Positions 12,143-22,310 of a stretch of 64,000 nucleotides of DNA are shown here, piece after piece. Origin of the DNA: Gliomastix tumulicola (Eukaryota > Ascomycota > Sordariomycetes > Hypocreales > Bionectriaceae); NCBI GenBank assembly GCA_001599755.1, contig BCHX01000008.1, positions 248,001-312,000 of the forward strand. Direction: 5' to 3'. The translations under genes were made by a program, and so were the position numbers. Numbering within the stretch: position 1 is the stretch's first letter; each line of letters starts with the position of its first letter. Under the pieces are notes generated by a model. The model did no database searches and had not been told where the DNA came from. It was given only the letters and a program-made list of their open reading frames with translations.

Positions 12143-12539
12143 AGACACAGTAGACTGTATCTGAAGCCAAGTGAACGACTGTTGGCGTCCAATCCCACCC
12201 TCCAATAATGTCTTATGAAAATGCGGCGCAGTTGCATCAACATCGCCATCGGATCGTGCCGCTGGTGGGCTTACTCGACTGGGAGAGACATGATGCATGG
12301 TGGCCTGATGCAGGGATGCTCGTAAGATGGCTCATGCTCGGCGACGATGTTCCGAACTCCTCTCGACGAAGTCCTCGCTAGAAGGGGGCTACGGCGCTCA
12401 GTGGGCTTCTGAGCCCTGCTAATCTGAATTGGCGTCCGCCCTTAACACCCATGAAACAGGCCCATGTTGGCGGTACTGTACCCAAAAGCAAAAGCCCCTA
12501 AGAATGCCCACGTGCGTGCCTCCGTGCAATATCCGTGAG

Positions 12540-12588
12540 CCAGAGCGCTGAGCGAGAGAGACTCTTCTCAAGCGTCTTAGCGCTCTGG
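12540..12588. repeat. Inverted repeat, 10-bp arms CCAGAGCGCT / AGCGCTCTGG
   Basis: Perfect 10-bp arms separated by 29 nt, 250 bp before the start of the secreted protein gene. It could form a hairpin in DNA or RNA or be a two-site operator; function unknown. Confidence 0.7.
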
Positions 12589-12590
12589 GA

Positions 12591-12637
12591 TGTTTCATTT
12601 CGTTTGGTGTTGATTAAAGAAATGTTTCACGAAACAT
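12591..12637. promoter_or_regulatory. Two Ste12-type elements (TGTTTCA), one inside a palindrome
   Basis: TGTTTCA, the reverse of the known pheromone/filamentation element TGAAACA, occurs at 12591-12597 and 12623-12629. The second is part of ATGTTTC-AC-GAAACAT (12622-12637). They lie 200-250 bp upstream of the secreted protein gene. Confidence 0.4.
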
Positions 12638-12837
12638 CAAGACACAGGGAACGGAACAAGTCCCGGTCCTGACGGTATTGCCTCAGGTGCGAGATCTCTT
12701 GGAGGTCATGTCATAAAAACCATGGACTGCCCGCTCGTCAATCCGGCGTTTTCGGCAGCATCGTGCGCTCCAAGCAGCTTTCCATTCGTTTCCACTGCCG
12801 TTCTTTTAAGCTTCTTACATTCTTTTGAACGCACAGG

Positions 12838-14610
12838 ATGCGTCTTCTAACTTTCCTCACTTTCGCCATTCCTGCCCTTGCGCAGCTGGACCTCAAAACG
12901 CACTTCAACACTGCTGCGCTGTCGAAGCCTTTCAACCCCGTCAAAGAAGCCTACTGGACCGGCTATCCTCATCACCGACGGACGCCCTTTGCACTCTCCC
13001 CCGATGGCTCGACCGCGTACCTAGCCTACCTCGACGCGAGTGAGACTGACGTCCACATCCAGTCCATCGACCCGAAAACGTTCGAAGCTGCGGGAACAAG
13101 TGTCACTGTCAAGGGAGCCAAGGAGGCTGGTGGTCTGGTGGCCCATGATGATGGGTTTGCTCTCCTGACCAACGAAGCACTCGCAGCCGGCACAGCCAAC
13201 GCCCCTCCCGACAACACCCCGGTTCCCGTACTCTACCGCTTCACTGCCGGCGGTGAGCAGTCCTGGAAGACGTATCTCGGGGGCCCTGCCGTCACCGGCT
13301 CCGACCTCCTCGCCTCGCCTGATCTCAACGGTGACCTCGTCTTCTCTTCGGAGGCCGGCTACTACGCGGCCTACTTTGTCGTGACGTCCTACTCCGGCGG
13401 TGCCAGCGGCCATTTTGGGGACGCCATCCGCTACGTGACGCCCGATGGCTCTCTGGAAGACATCCCCGGGGCTTCGAGCTCGTGGGGTTGCAGCCACAAC
13501 ACGGGCATTGCTTTCGAGGCCGCCGATGCGCCTCCCTTTGCCAGCATCTGCTCCGAGGATCAGGGCGCCATCTGGCTCAACACGGAGACGCAGGGCATGG
13601 GCAACAATGGCGTCAAGATCTCCAACGAGCTCGTCATCAACGGCGGGAGCAACGAGCCCGTGGGCGGCACGAGCGGCTCCTACAGCAGCATGGCTCGCTT
13701 CATCGGCCAGAGCTCGTACATTTTCTCCTGGGTGTCCCGTGGCGCCGTCGACCTGACCGAGAACGAGTGGATGGGGCCTGGCTACACCAAGTCCCAGAAC
13801 CGCACCAGCAACAGGAACGTCGCCATTGCTCTGTTCTCCGACAAAGCCACCCTTGTCGGCGAGCAGGCGACATCTCAGGTTGGTGCTGCCGACGGCGACA
13901 AGCAGATCAACTGGATCACGCAGGGCTCGGCAGACTGCTCCAACGCGCACGCGGCTACCTTTGACGGATCTAACGCGCTTGTGTCTTGGGAGGAGATCGC
14001 CAACCCCGTCTGCGACTTTGTTGCCATGGGCTGCAGGGGCGACTTCACGGGTACCTTCTACCAGGCCGTCAACGAGGCGGGAGACAAGGTCGGCGAGCCG
14101 GTCAAGTCCACGGATTCTTACGTCGCGGGCGATATGGTCACGATGCCTGACGGCCGTATCTGCTGGCCGTTCGTGGACATGGAGTGGCGTCTGGATGCGC
14201 CGGCGAGGAGTCTGCCCTCGTCGGAGACTACTGAGATGTCCTTTGCTTGCATTGGCAATGGGAGTTCCGGTAGCAATGATAGCGAGACTAGCCCCGGAAC
14301 ATCGACTGCCAAGGAGCTGCCGTCAACCACATCGAGTCAGTCCAGCCAAGCCGAGACACAGGAGTCCCCTGCCGCCACTACGGATGTCGATGTCTCTGCC
14401 ACTTCAGTCCCTGAGCCCACTACGGAGGCAGATGCCACGGCCACTTCAGCCCCTGAAACCACTGTTCAGACACAGGCAACAGAATCGGGTGACGTGACAG
14501 GCACAGTCTCCGATGCTGCACCACCCGCCGCCTCCGTCACCCTCTCCTCCAGCGTGTCCAAGACCTGCCCTCCCAAGACTGTTTGGACGACCTTCACGGT
14601 CTACGCCTAA
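12838..14610 (+). CDS. Secreted protein with Ser/Thr-rich C-terminal tail, function unknown
   Basis: Single exon, 590 residues. Signal peptide at residues 1-16 (MRLLTFLTFAIPALAQ). Residues 20-465 look like a repeating beta-strand fold, possibly propeller-like, with scattered Cys and repeated Gly/Ser turns, but I cannot assign a family. From about 475 the chain is a Ser/Thr/Pro-rich stalk, likely O-glycosylated, containing a near-duplicated SATSVPEPTTEA / TATSAPETT unit. It ends with CPPKTVWTTFTVYA, like the ends of many fungal surface proteins, and shows no GPI tail. It is expected to be a secreted or wall-bound protein. Ste12-type elements upstream hint at developmental or host-contact control. 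Confidence 0.8.
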   Translation: MRLLTFLTFAIPALAQLDLKTHFNTAALSKPFNPVKEAYWTGYPHHRRTPFALSPDGSTAYLAYLDASETDVHIQSIDPKTFEAAGTSVTVKGAKEAGGLVAHDDGFALLTNEALAAGTANAPPDNTPVPVLYRFTAGGEQSWKTYLGGPAVTGSDLLASPDLNGDLVFSSEAGYYAAYFVVTSYSGGASGHFGDAIRYVTPDGSLEDIPGASSSWGCSHNTGIAFEAADAPPFASICSEDQGAIWLNTETQGMGNNGVKISNELVINGGSNEPVGGTSGSYSSMARFIGQSSYIFSWVSRGAVDLTENEWMGPGYTKSQNRTSNRNVAIALFSDKATLVGEQATSQVGAADGDKQINWITQGSADCSNAHAATFDGSNALVSWEEIANPVCDFVAMGCRGDFTGTFYQAVNEAGDKVGEPVKSTDSYVAGDMVTMPDGRICWPFVDMEWRLDAPARSLPSSETTEMSFACIGNGSSGSNDSETSPGTSTAKELPSTTSSQSSQAETQESPAATTDVDVSATSVPEPTTEADATATSAPETTVQTQATESGDVTGTVSDAAPPAASVTLSSSVSKTCPPKTVWTTFTVYA

Positions 14611-16473
14611 AGGCGGGAATCGTATATATCTGTAGCAAATATATTACCCATAGCTGGTGCATTCTCCCCTTGTTGCTGGTGATGTACTATATCCCCTTTG
14701 CGAAACGTAGCTTCAACCGATAGTCGCACCGGAGGCTCAAATTTTGGAGAAGTCTTGGCCCTAGAAAATGTGTAGCAACCAGCGAGGACAAACACTGAGG
14801 CCTTAAGTAGAGGCCATGTCAGGCCTGGTGAACGGCGGGGCGTCGGCTTGTACTGACTACTTGGACACTTACAACCAGCGATTCCCCCCTTTCATCGCAG
14901 CTCTCCCGCAATTTCTTTAACGCACAGCATGGAAAGTACAAGTGACAGCTTACTTCCCACCCATGTCAGCTATCTAGGGATGATCATGGATCGATCGCGG
15001 GCCGGGAAACCCCACATCACGGGGCCGGACCATCGGATCGGCCTTCGGCCTCGATCAAGACCCCGAGACAACAAGTCAAGGGCCTATTATTAGCATGCTG
15101 GATGACGGATATGTTATGATGAACATGGTAGTCTCCAACCTAGCCGCGCGGCTGCTACCAGTTGAAAAATCCTTCCCGCGATCCGCAGAAGCTTAGCATG
15201 CACCCCGAACAGATGGAAGGAGGGGACCGTAGATCGAGAGTACCGGCACTTAAGTACCGCGCATTTTCCCTGCCTCTCCCTCATCTGGCGTAGGGTTAGT
15301 GTCTAGCCAAGCGTACCTAGTGCATTTTTTGTTGCATGGCATACCATTCTTTCCTTCCCCGAGTTGGGCTCTGCCTCGACAGTCCAAGAGCAGTCCATCA
15401 TGCGTTGAACAAGTCGCATATGGGCATTGAGTGACTCATTTCCATTCGCAAAAAGGTATTGTAATACCTCTGAATGGTCCCTTTTGGCCTCGGTATATAG
15501 ATAAATTTGATCCATCTCCAGAGTCGAGACAATTTTCACTCAGACATGGGCGACTAATTCAACCGCCCCGCTAGGGAGACAGTCATGGTATGGCCGTGCA
15601 TGAATGAGCCAGTGTTCTATATGTATCTGGTCCCCTTTTCTTAATAATTTCTCTTAGTCTAGAGCACTCGCATTCTCTCGATATTCCCTTTCACTTATTT
15701 CAGAATGGTCGCCCCCCCAAGAAGCACTCACGCCAACGCTCGCTGGGCTCATGAGTGGTAGGTGAAGCAACTACGAACCCCCCTTCGCGGATTGAGAAAC
15801 TGAATCGGCTTACTCGACACCAAGGCTGCTACTTTAGTGGCGCTTAGGTCTTCATGCCAGCGGTTGTCAAAGCACCCTCACCCCCTATCGTGTCATTCAC
15901 GATCTCCTCATATCCTTTCCACGAGGCAATCAATTCAACGCTTGGGCGCGATTGAGGGAGGGACGAGCCGGTTACACAGGGCAAGAGCGACAAAGAAGGC
16001 TTCAAACAGCTGGTCGCGAATCGGGGAAGGCTCGACTACTATCGAACACTGCTTGCGTTTGCAGGAATAATCACTCGGTTGAGTGCGTTCTTGGTTTAAC
16101 ATAGACCAGTTGAAGGATATGTCTGTGGTCTAAGGAGTGGTATGAGAGTGGAAGAGCCGCGGCTTACCCTGAAGTCACAGCAAGCACACGCATCTCGATC
16201 CTCTATACATATTCACAAAATAGAACAAGCCCCTATACGCGGGACCAAGCGTATGGGATAAGACATAAATGACGAACGTAGAGAGATACTTAAGAAAAAA
16301 AAGCCTAAAGGGGGTCCAGTAGAAGGGTAGTAGACGCTCTTCAGTTATGGGATATGCGAGCGAAACTAACTTCAAATAAGTCACCATCACTTTTCTATCC
16401 ATCTCGATCGTGTGTCACAGTAAGGAATCTCAACATCTGTATGTACTTGAAGCTAATGGCCGGCCGAGCCTCA
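14611..16473. other. Intergenic region, 1.9 kb
   Basis: No gene I can support. An imperfect palindrome GATCGGCC...GGCCTCGATC sits at 15036-15056. Short ORFs at 15303-15515 (minus) and around 15704-16077 (plus) look weakly coding but have no recognisable domain. Confidence 0.4.
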
Positions 16474-18123
16474 TCAACCCACAGGGTAGCGCCGAGCCAA
16501 CCAGAGAATAACGAGTGTAAGGACAATCTCAATCGCAAAGAACATGGTTGCCATCTCATAACCAATTGGGAAATGCGGCGCGTCGCCAGTATTGTAGACA
16601 AACAGCGGAACCCAGGCTTGGAACGTGAACGCAGCTGTCTCGACAACGCCAATAACCAGAGCTCGGTGCTCGGCAGAGTATGAGAGCAACTCGTTGATCC
16701 AGGTGATGATCAGGGCGCCAGCGCCTGTCTCACAGAACGTCAGGAGCCAACCAGCCATCATGGCAGGGAGGTTATCTTCCGGCCATACGGACAGGATGAT
16801 GGTTCCGATAATGGCGACAACGCAAGCCACGATGATGAGCTGCCATCGAGACTGGATAGCGTCCGATGTCCAAGCGTATGACAGCGTGAAGATGATCTGC
16901 AGGCCGTATCCTGCGCTCGGAATGATGTTGACTTCCTCCGTGCTCCAGCGTCCGGTAGACTTGAGCCACAGATTGAAGTAGGAGTAGACCTTGATTCCAA
17001 GGACATGGGCGATGAAGATGGAGCAGAAAAGGTAGACGTGCCACGTAGACAACACGCGCTTGACAATGGCCCAGTCGAGCTTCTTCATGGGCGCACGGCC
17101 ATGCTTCTCCATGCGCTCGATGGCTATTTCCCGATGACGGGGCTTCAGCCACTTTGCCCGTGAAGAGTGAGGAGAGTCGGGGATGGCCCAGTATCCATAA
17201 AGACAAACCGGGATACCGATAATACCTATAAGGGAGGAATGTTAGCCTTGATATTCCTCAGTGTGACTAACACTTGTTCATACCATCGAAAACGAATAGC
17301 CACTGCCAGGCAGCCAAGCCCGCCCGCCCGTTCATGCCGGCATAAAGCGCGGCTTGTAAGTATCTGATGGTTGAAGTTAGCACAGTCATCTGACACCCAA
17401 CCACCGATGACAGGTACTCACCCCGAGAATAGCTGCGCAGCACTGGAAGACGCCTGAAAGATGCACGCTCGCTTCCCCAGCTCCCTGGGCGTGTACCAGC
17501 TCCCAAGCAATGTCATGATGCCCGGGTACGCCGAAGCCTCCAGTAGACCGACGAGGAAGCGCAGCGCGCACATTGTCTCGACATTCTTGGCGCCAGCCAT
17601 GCCAATGACGATGACGCTCCAGAGCAGCTCGGCAGTCGGCAGCCAGATCGATGGCCGGACCTTTGTGATGATGATCTGAGAGGGGAGCTGGCCGATGATG
17701 TAGCCGATGTTCCAGAACGTGTTGAGGTAGTTGAGGTCGTTGCCAGACATCGCCAGGTCCTCCTTCATGCCTGAGACGTAGGCATTGGTCACCTTGGTCA
17801 CGAGTAGTTAGTAAGTGGTTCGCGAACAAGCTCATGATGCCTGCACATACATTGGTTTGGTCCAGATATTTGACAAAGTAGGCAATGCAGCAGTATGTCA
17901 AGATCCACCAGTCAATGGTAGCGATGAACTTGCGCTCTTCTGGCGACTTGTCGAATGAATCCCACAGCACGCTGAGGATGCGCGTCTTGAGAGGGAGTCG
18001 AGTCTCGGACTGCCGCTCGAGCGAGCTGTCGTCGGTGAGTCCGGTCTCTCGAACATCGCTGTATTTCTGGTCAGTCAGACTGCCTGGTGTAGGTTCCGTG
18101 GCCGCCATCGTTGCTGATGTCAA
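16474..18123 (-). CDS. MFS transporter, Dal5/anion:cation symporter family
   Basis: Exons 18123-17851, 17792-17422, 17363-17284, 17225-16474 give 491 residues. All three introns are 58 nt; the first has a TACTAAC branch site. Splicing gives the family signature YLDQTNVTNAYVSGMKEDL, then FWNIGYIIGQLPSQ and the GLLEASAYPG motif, and about 12 membrane segments with the long central loop rich in charged residues. This family includes plasma-membrane importers of allantoate, pantothenate, nicotinate and related carboxylates; the sequence reads closest to the pantothenate (Liz1/Fen2) branch, but the substrate is not certain. It is divergent from the dipeptidase gene over a 697-bp promoter with GATA sites and the GTCGGG palindrome, so it is probably the uptake step of the 16.5-24.4 kb group. 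Confidence 0.9.
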
Positions 18124-18437
18124 TAAGTCTCGTCTAGAAAGAGAGAAAGAGGTTTTCGGACGTCACTACGTGAAGCACACCATCCATATGCCGTCTTCAA
18201 GGAGGCTTGTGATCAAGTTATTTAACATCCACGGCCGCTATCACGATGCGTCGACGTCGCAAAATCCCGACTGAAGCAACCCACTGGGCTCGCACGCAAT
18301 CCCGACTCGCAATGAGCAACAGGACAAGCACCGGTGAACTGGAAAGTGAGAAAGAAAGATACACTACTTCTCTCCTCAGTGGTCTTATCGCGTGGCCACT
18401 GGCTTGATTCACTGACTCGGGCAGTGGGGATTGTCTC

Positions 18438-18454
18438 GTCGGGGACAGCCCGAC
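18438..18454. promoter_or_regulatory. Palindrome GTCGGG-N5-CCCGAC, copy 1
   Basis: Perfect 6-bp arms around a 5-bp spacer (GACAG), giving CGG-N7-CCG. The same arms and spacer length recur at 22613-22629 in the other divergent promoter of this gene group. It is a probable binding site of the Zn2Cys6 protein at 19959-22310. Confidence 0.65.
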
Positions 18455-18719
18455 AGAAATTTCCATATATGGAATGACTCGGCATGTCACATCCTGGTGA
18501 TGGAGCCTTTGAGCTATCTGTGGGTTTCCTGTGGACATGAGAGAGAGGGTCGCTTGGAAACCGCTGCCGGCAATAGTAGCGTGCTGACGATATCGGAGTA
18601 GTCTGAATCGTTTCAACACGCGGATCTAATACTTGATCTCCCTTCCTGTTTGGCTCTCCGTCTTCGTCTCTCACTTACACATCTGGTATCTTCGCCTCCA
18701 GTTTCAAAGGCCAAGACAG

Positions 18720-18756
18720 CTATCTAGAGCTATCTTTGCCCCCTGGTTCTTGATAA
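18720..18756. promoter_or_regulatory. Cluster of three GATA-factor sites
   Basis: CTATCT at 18720-18725 and 18730-18735 (exactly 10 bp apart) and TGATAA at 18751-18756, 65-100 bp upstream of the dipeptidase start. All fit the HGATAR target of AreA/NIT2 nitrogen regulators. Confidence 0.5.
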
Positions 18757-18820
18757 CGCTACACTGCGTATCGCTCACCAGTCAGCTTTGACGGACCCAT
18801 CACCAAATCCAGAGTTCAAC

Positions 18821-19825
18821 ATGGTCACCGAGTCGCAGGCTCTCGACATTTACAAGTCGTCGATCCATTTCGACGGCTTGAACATCTGCAACTGGTCTCC
18901 GGAAATCTTCCAGGCGTGGCATGATGGCGGAATCACGGGCGTATCCTGCACTTGCGGCCTCTGGGAGGGCCTCCGTGGCAGTCTTGCCAACGTTGTCCAG
19001 TGGAAGGAGTGGTTCGAGCAGCACTCAGACCTGATTGTCCAGGCTCACACTGTCCGAGACATTCGCAAGGCAAAGGAGACGGGGCGCACGGCGGTGCTGC
19101 TGAGCTGGCAGAATACCGCAGGCATCGAAGATCAGCTGGCCTATCTCCGCGTCTTCCGTGACCTCGGCGTGCGCAAGATGCAGTTGACATACAACACCCA
19201 AAACTACAGCGGAGCCGGCTACACAGAGCTCAGGGATTCAGGTCTGACTGGCTTTGGACGCGAAGTCGTCACCGAAATGGCCAAGCTGGGGATTGTCTGC
19301 GATCTGAGCCATGTTGGTCCCCAGACATCAGAGGACGTTATCAACTTCGCCCCTGAAGGGAAGCCCCCTTGCTTCTCTCATGTCCTGCCTGGTGGGCTGA
19401 AAGACCACCCTCGAAACAAGGAGGATCGGTTGATCAAACTCCTCGGCGAGAAGGGAGGTTTCATTGGCCTGAGCCAGTTCGGTCCACACATGGCCAAGGG
19501 AAACGACAGCACCATTGACGACTACGTTGATGCGCTCGACTATGTCATCAGCCTTGTTGGCGAGGATTTAGTCGGTATTGGGTCAGACGCCAGCGAAGGC
19601 CACGGCAGGCCGAGTGATTTCATGGCTTGGTGCAACAAGGACAAGGGATATGCGAGGCAGTTGACGCCCTGGGGCAGCCAGAAGGTTGTGAAGCCGCTGG
19701 GAAAGCTCGCTGACCGGCATCAGCTTGCTCTGGCAATGGCGAGGAAGGGCTGGAGCGAGGAGAAGATGAGGAAGGTACTCGGTGAGAACTGGCTGCGATA
19801 CCTGGAGAAGATCTTTGGCGAGTAG
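18821..19825 (+). CDS. Peptidase M19 (renal dipeptidase) family protein, non-canonical metal site
   Basis: Single exon, 334 residues, from ATG 18821 (the upstream in-frame TTG is not a credible start). The fold is the M19 TIM barrel: MQLTYNTQN, the SHVGP motif (His164), the second histidine SHVLP (His187) and the GIGSD motif (Asp256) are present. The usual metal ligands of the first strand, HxD in DGHND, are Leu20 and Ile22 in DGLNI, and the bridging glutamate position reads Gln97 in WQNTAGIED. This matches a separate M19 subfamily I know mainly from bacteria, so the changes are probably a subfamily trait, and the true reaction may not be dipeptide hydrolysis. It has no signal peptide, so it is cytosolic. 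It is divergent from the transporter and convergent (133 bp) with the regulator gene. Confidence 0.85.
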   Translation: MVTESQALDIYKSSIHFDGLNICNWSPEIFQAWHDGGITGVSCTCGLWEGLRGSLANVVQWKEWFEQHSDLIVQAHTVRDIRKAKETGRTAVLLSWQNTAGIEDQLAYLRVFRDLGVRKMQLTYNTQNYSGAGYTELRDSGLTGFGREVVTEMAKLGIVCDLSHVGPQTSEDVINFAPEGKPPCFSHVLPGGLKDHPRNKEDRLIKLLGEKGGFIGLSQFGPHMAKGNDSTIDDYVDALDYVISLVGEDLVGIGSDASEGHGRPSDFMAWCNKDKGYARQLTPWGSQKVVKPLGKLADRHQLALAMARKGWSEEKMRKVLGENWLRYLEKIFGE

Positions 19826-19958
19826 ACGGAAAGCAGGCGGTGGATTGCCATTATCATTACCCTCTCATGTTCATCATTTCTGTATATTCCAGACTCCTGA
19901 ACTGTGGGAATGTGAGGCCATTAATTGTACAAATTATTACATGACGATGATCCATAGC

Positions 19959-22310
19959 TTAAAAGAAAGCCGGATCCATGATTTGCCAGATGCTCTCCTC
20001 CGGTGACCCCTGAGACATCGCTCCGTTGGCACTTGGCATCGGAAGTACTGTGGTGCCTGTGGCAAATGGTGCCATGGACAGATTCGCGGATGAGACTGGC
20101 TGAAACAAGGGCCCTGCCACTGGCAGCTCGTAGAAGATGAAGCAAGACGCACTTCCGAGGATCTCCTTCATCAAGCTGGTCAAACTGGCGATGGTCGACT
20201 GGAGAAGGGGAACGTCAGATTCGTTCGTGACGCCCGGTGATGATGAATAAGGATTGCTGTGCAGCCCGCTCATACGCGGCAGAGTACCAGGGTAGAATCT
20301 CTCCCTTGTTACGCCCGCCAACGAGATGGCCTCGAGACTCTGGCGAAATATCGTGGCCGCCTGACGTGCTTTTGTCCATTCTGGGGGGAACGCTTCCAGC
20401 ACATTCACGATGATACCAATGCTATCCTGCGAAAATGTGATTTGCGTCGCGTCCGTCTGGGATATGCAGTGAAGAAGTAGAAGCCCGAGAGGGAAGATGC
20501 GGGATAATGTCACCCTGTTCAACGGCAACTGTTTCTGCTGCAGCAGAACTGATGTGAGCTGCAGACATTTCTGGATAAGCGGCAGCAGCTCCCGAGGCGA
20601 CAAACCGGAGCCTTTGGAGTTCAGAGGGCATGGATAATGTAGGAAGAGGAGCAGATTGTAATATCTGGTGCTGAGCCAACTTATCGAGCTGTGTAGCGGG
20701 ACGCTGTCTGCTTCAAGAGGGGAGACTAGACATCCGTTACTGTACCAGTTCTCGATCTCGGCTCTGATCGTCTGGATGAGCGAGCGGCAGTCTGCATGCG
20801 ACATGGCTGCAACATCAGACGCCTTTCGCAGAAGCACCTGTCGAAGTATGAGGTCTTCTAGGTGTCTCAGCTGGATGATGTGGCGATTTGTCTGTAGCAT
20901 CGCTGCGTAGTATTGGCGCTCCATCGAACCAAACTCTTCCACTGTCAAGCCCGGCAGCGGTACATCATGGCAGTCATCGTTCAGAGCCGCCGGTAATCCG
21001 AGCGAGAAAGCCATCATCCGATCAAGCACCCAAATACTCCAGAACAGACGGCGTCGATTCTCGATCTCACTGGTGGAAAGAGAGTCGTTTTCGGACGACT
21101 TGCGACTGAGGCCTCGAAGAATCGCCTGGCGGGAAGCTATGCCAGCAATTGTCCAGGCACACATGCCCTTTGGGTCGAAGAGCGAGTATAGCGCGACAAG
21201 AACCAAGGTCTGCAGAGACTCCTTGTCGTCTCTACGTATGCATTCCTGCACAATATTGGGGTAGCCAACTTCAAAGACAGAAGAGCTGCCCTTGGGCAGC
21301 TTTCCCGCCCTCTGGAGAGTCGTGCATCCGATTGCCATGACTAGATGTAAGAGGGTGAGGTCGGGTGTCTTTGGCGTCCTCAGTGCCTCCCAACTGTCAA
21401 TGACCTGGACATCGAGATACATCTTCGTCATGTCTATAGACGGGTATGCCCTGTTGACGTGGCGAAAATAAGCATCGACACATTGCCGAGCAAAGGTGCT
21501 GGGAGTCAAGCCTGGCGCCACGCTTGGCGATCCAGCCGCAGCATTCGCGTCCGGCAGTTTGGCAGTATCAGCATATGGATAGGGGGTAGTCGTAAGATCA
21601 GACGAGGGTGACTCCGAGGCGACAATCACGGCCAGACTTTGCCGATGCGTCGACGTCTCTGATAGTACGCGTTGCGGCCTTGATTGCCCTGTCGTGTTAA
21701 GAGACTCGTGGCCTGCTGTCGTCAAGAACTCCTCATTCCCAAGTACGGTGTCAGTCGTTGTCGAGATGCTCCCCCCGTTTGCCACTATATCAACAGCACC
21801 CGAGCTTAGACCTTGTTGAGGTTGATATTGAGCGTCGGTTCGGACGGGTGGATTCGACAGCGAGTCGAGAGCTATGCCCGTGTCGAAGGTCTCGATGGAT
21901 TTCCCCGTAGGCAGGGAGAGTCCTCTGTTGACCAGGCCGCTGAGCCACTCGATGCGAGCCTGCAGATGATGCGTCTGTGCGGCCACGGAGGACACATGGG
22001 TAGACAGAGAGCACTTCTGGCCAGCGGTCGCGCAGAGAGAGCACGTTGGGAACGTCCTGCTGCACTTCTTCTTGAAGGTCCGGCAGCGGTCGCATGAGGG
22101 GACGCTCCGACGGGCTCCAGCCAAAGTGTCCGGCGCCGTTCCCTCGTCTCCGGGATGGTTTCGGTCGTCGGCGGCTCGTGACGATGCATCCGTCAAGGCC
22201 AGCCGATCGGGAGATGCCGACCGGCGTCGGCTTGGTGCGACTGAGGCGTGGGAATCGTGTTGGCGGACCCGGAATCGGTGAGTGTTGGCCTTGAGCTGCC
22301 CAGCTGACAT
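19959..22310 (-). CDS. Zn2Cys6 transcription factor of the 16.5-24.4 kb group
   Basis: Single exon, 783 residues. A long Ser/Arg-rich N-terminus (1-70) precedes the zinc cluster with cysteines 73, 76, 83, 90, 93 and 100, followed by a short heptad-like segment (about 110-128, QTHHLQARIEWLSGLV) fit for dimerisation. The fungal TF homology domain follows (about 270-600) with FWSIWVLDRMMAFSLG. It sits between the dipeptidase and the flavin monooxygenase, divergent from the latter over 549 bp. Both divergent promoters in the group carry GTCGGG-N5-CCCGAC, a fitting site for a dimer of this protein; that link is inferred from position and motif, not shown. Confidence 0.92.
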   Translation of the reverse strand: MSAGQLKANTHRFRVRQHDSHASVAPSRRRSASPDRLALTDASSRAADDRNHPGDEGTAPDTLAGARRSVPSCDRCRTFKKKCSRTFPTCSLCATAGQKCSLSTHVSSVAAQTHHLQARIEWLSGLVNRGLSLPTGKSIETFDTGIALDSLSNPPVRTDAQYQPQQGLSSGAVDIVANGGSISTTTDTVLGNEEFLTTAGHESLNTTGQSRPQRVLSETSTHRQSLAVIVASESPSSDLTTTPYPYADTAKLPDANAAAGSPSVAPGLTPSTFARQCVDAYFRHVNRAYPSIDMTKMYLDVQVIDSWEALRTPKTPDLTLLHLVMAIGCTTLQRAGKLPKGSSSVFEVGYPNIVQECIRRDDKESLQTLVLVALYSLFDPKGMCAWTIAGIASRQAILRGLSRKSSENDSLSTSEIENRRRLFWSIWVLDRMMAFSLGLPAALNDDCHDVPLPGLTVEEFGSMERQYYAAMLQTNRHIIQLRHLEDLILRQVLLRKASDVAAMSHADCRSLIQTIRAEIENWYSNGCLVSPLEADSVPLHSSISWLSTRYYNLLLFLHYPCPLNSKGSGLSPRELLPLIQKCLQLTSVLLQQKQLPLNRVTLSRIFPLGLLLLHCISQTDATQITFSQDSIGIIVNVLEAFPPEWTKARQAATIFRQSLEAISLAGVTRERFYPGTLPRMSGLHSNPYSSSPGVTNESDVPLLQSTIASLTSLMKEILGSASCFIFYELPVAGPLFQPVSSANLSMAPFATGTTVLPMPSANGAMSQGSPEESIWQIMDPAFF

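Larger units (their letters stand above)
10259..12837. other. Long intergenic region with simple repeats
   Basis: 2.6 kb without a gene I can support; ORFs here are short, overlap on both strands and lack family motifs. It holds a 9-bp tandem GGCTGCCTT (near 10708-10731), a GCA microsatellite (12119-12142), a 10-bp-arm inverted repeat (12540-12588) and TGTTTCA elements just upstream of the secreted protein gene. Confidence 0.5.
18124..18820. promoter_or_regulatory. Divergent promoter of transporter and dipeptidase
   Basis: 697 bp with the palindrome at 18438-18454, two matching half sites AATCCCGACT (18263-18272 and 18298-18307, 35 bp apart) and six HGATAR sites (18238, 18386, 18514, 18720, 18730, 18751). 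No gene inside. Confidence 0.6.

Noticed and set aside
13021..13950. Minus-strand ORF of 309 codons
   Set aside because: Lies opposite the secreted protein gene, which has a signal peptide and consistent codon use.
15303..15515. Minus-strand ORF of about 70 codons
   Set aside because: Codon use is not bad, but there is no domain, signal peptide or clear promoter.
15704..16077. Possible small spliced gene beginning MVAPPRSTHANARW
   Set aside because: The start is suggestive, but no splice combination gave a continuous, recognisable protein; could be a remnant.
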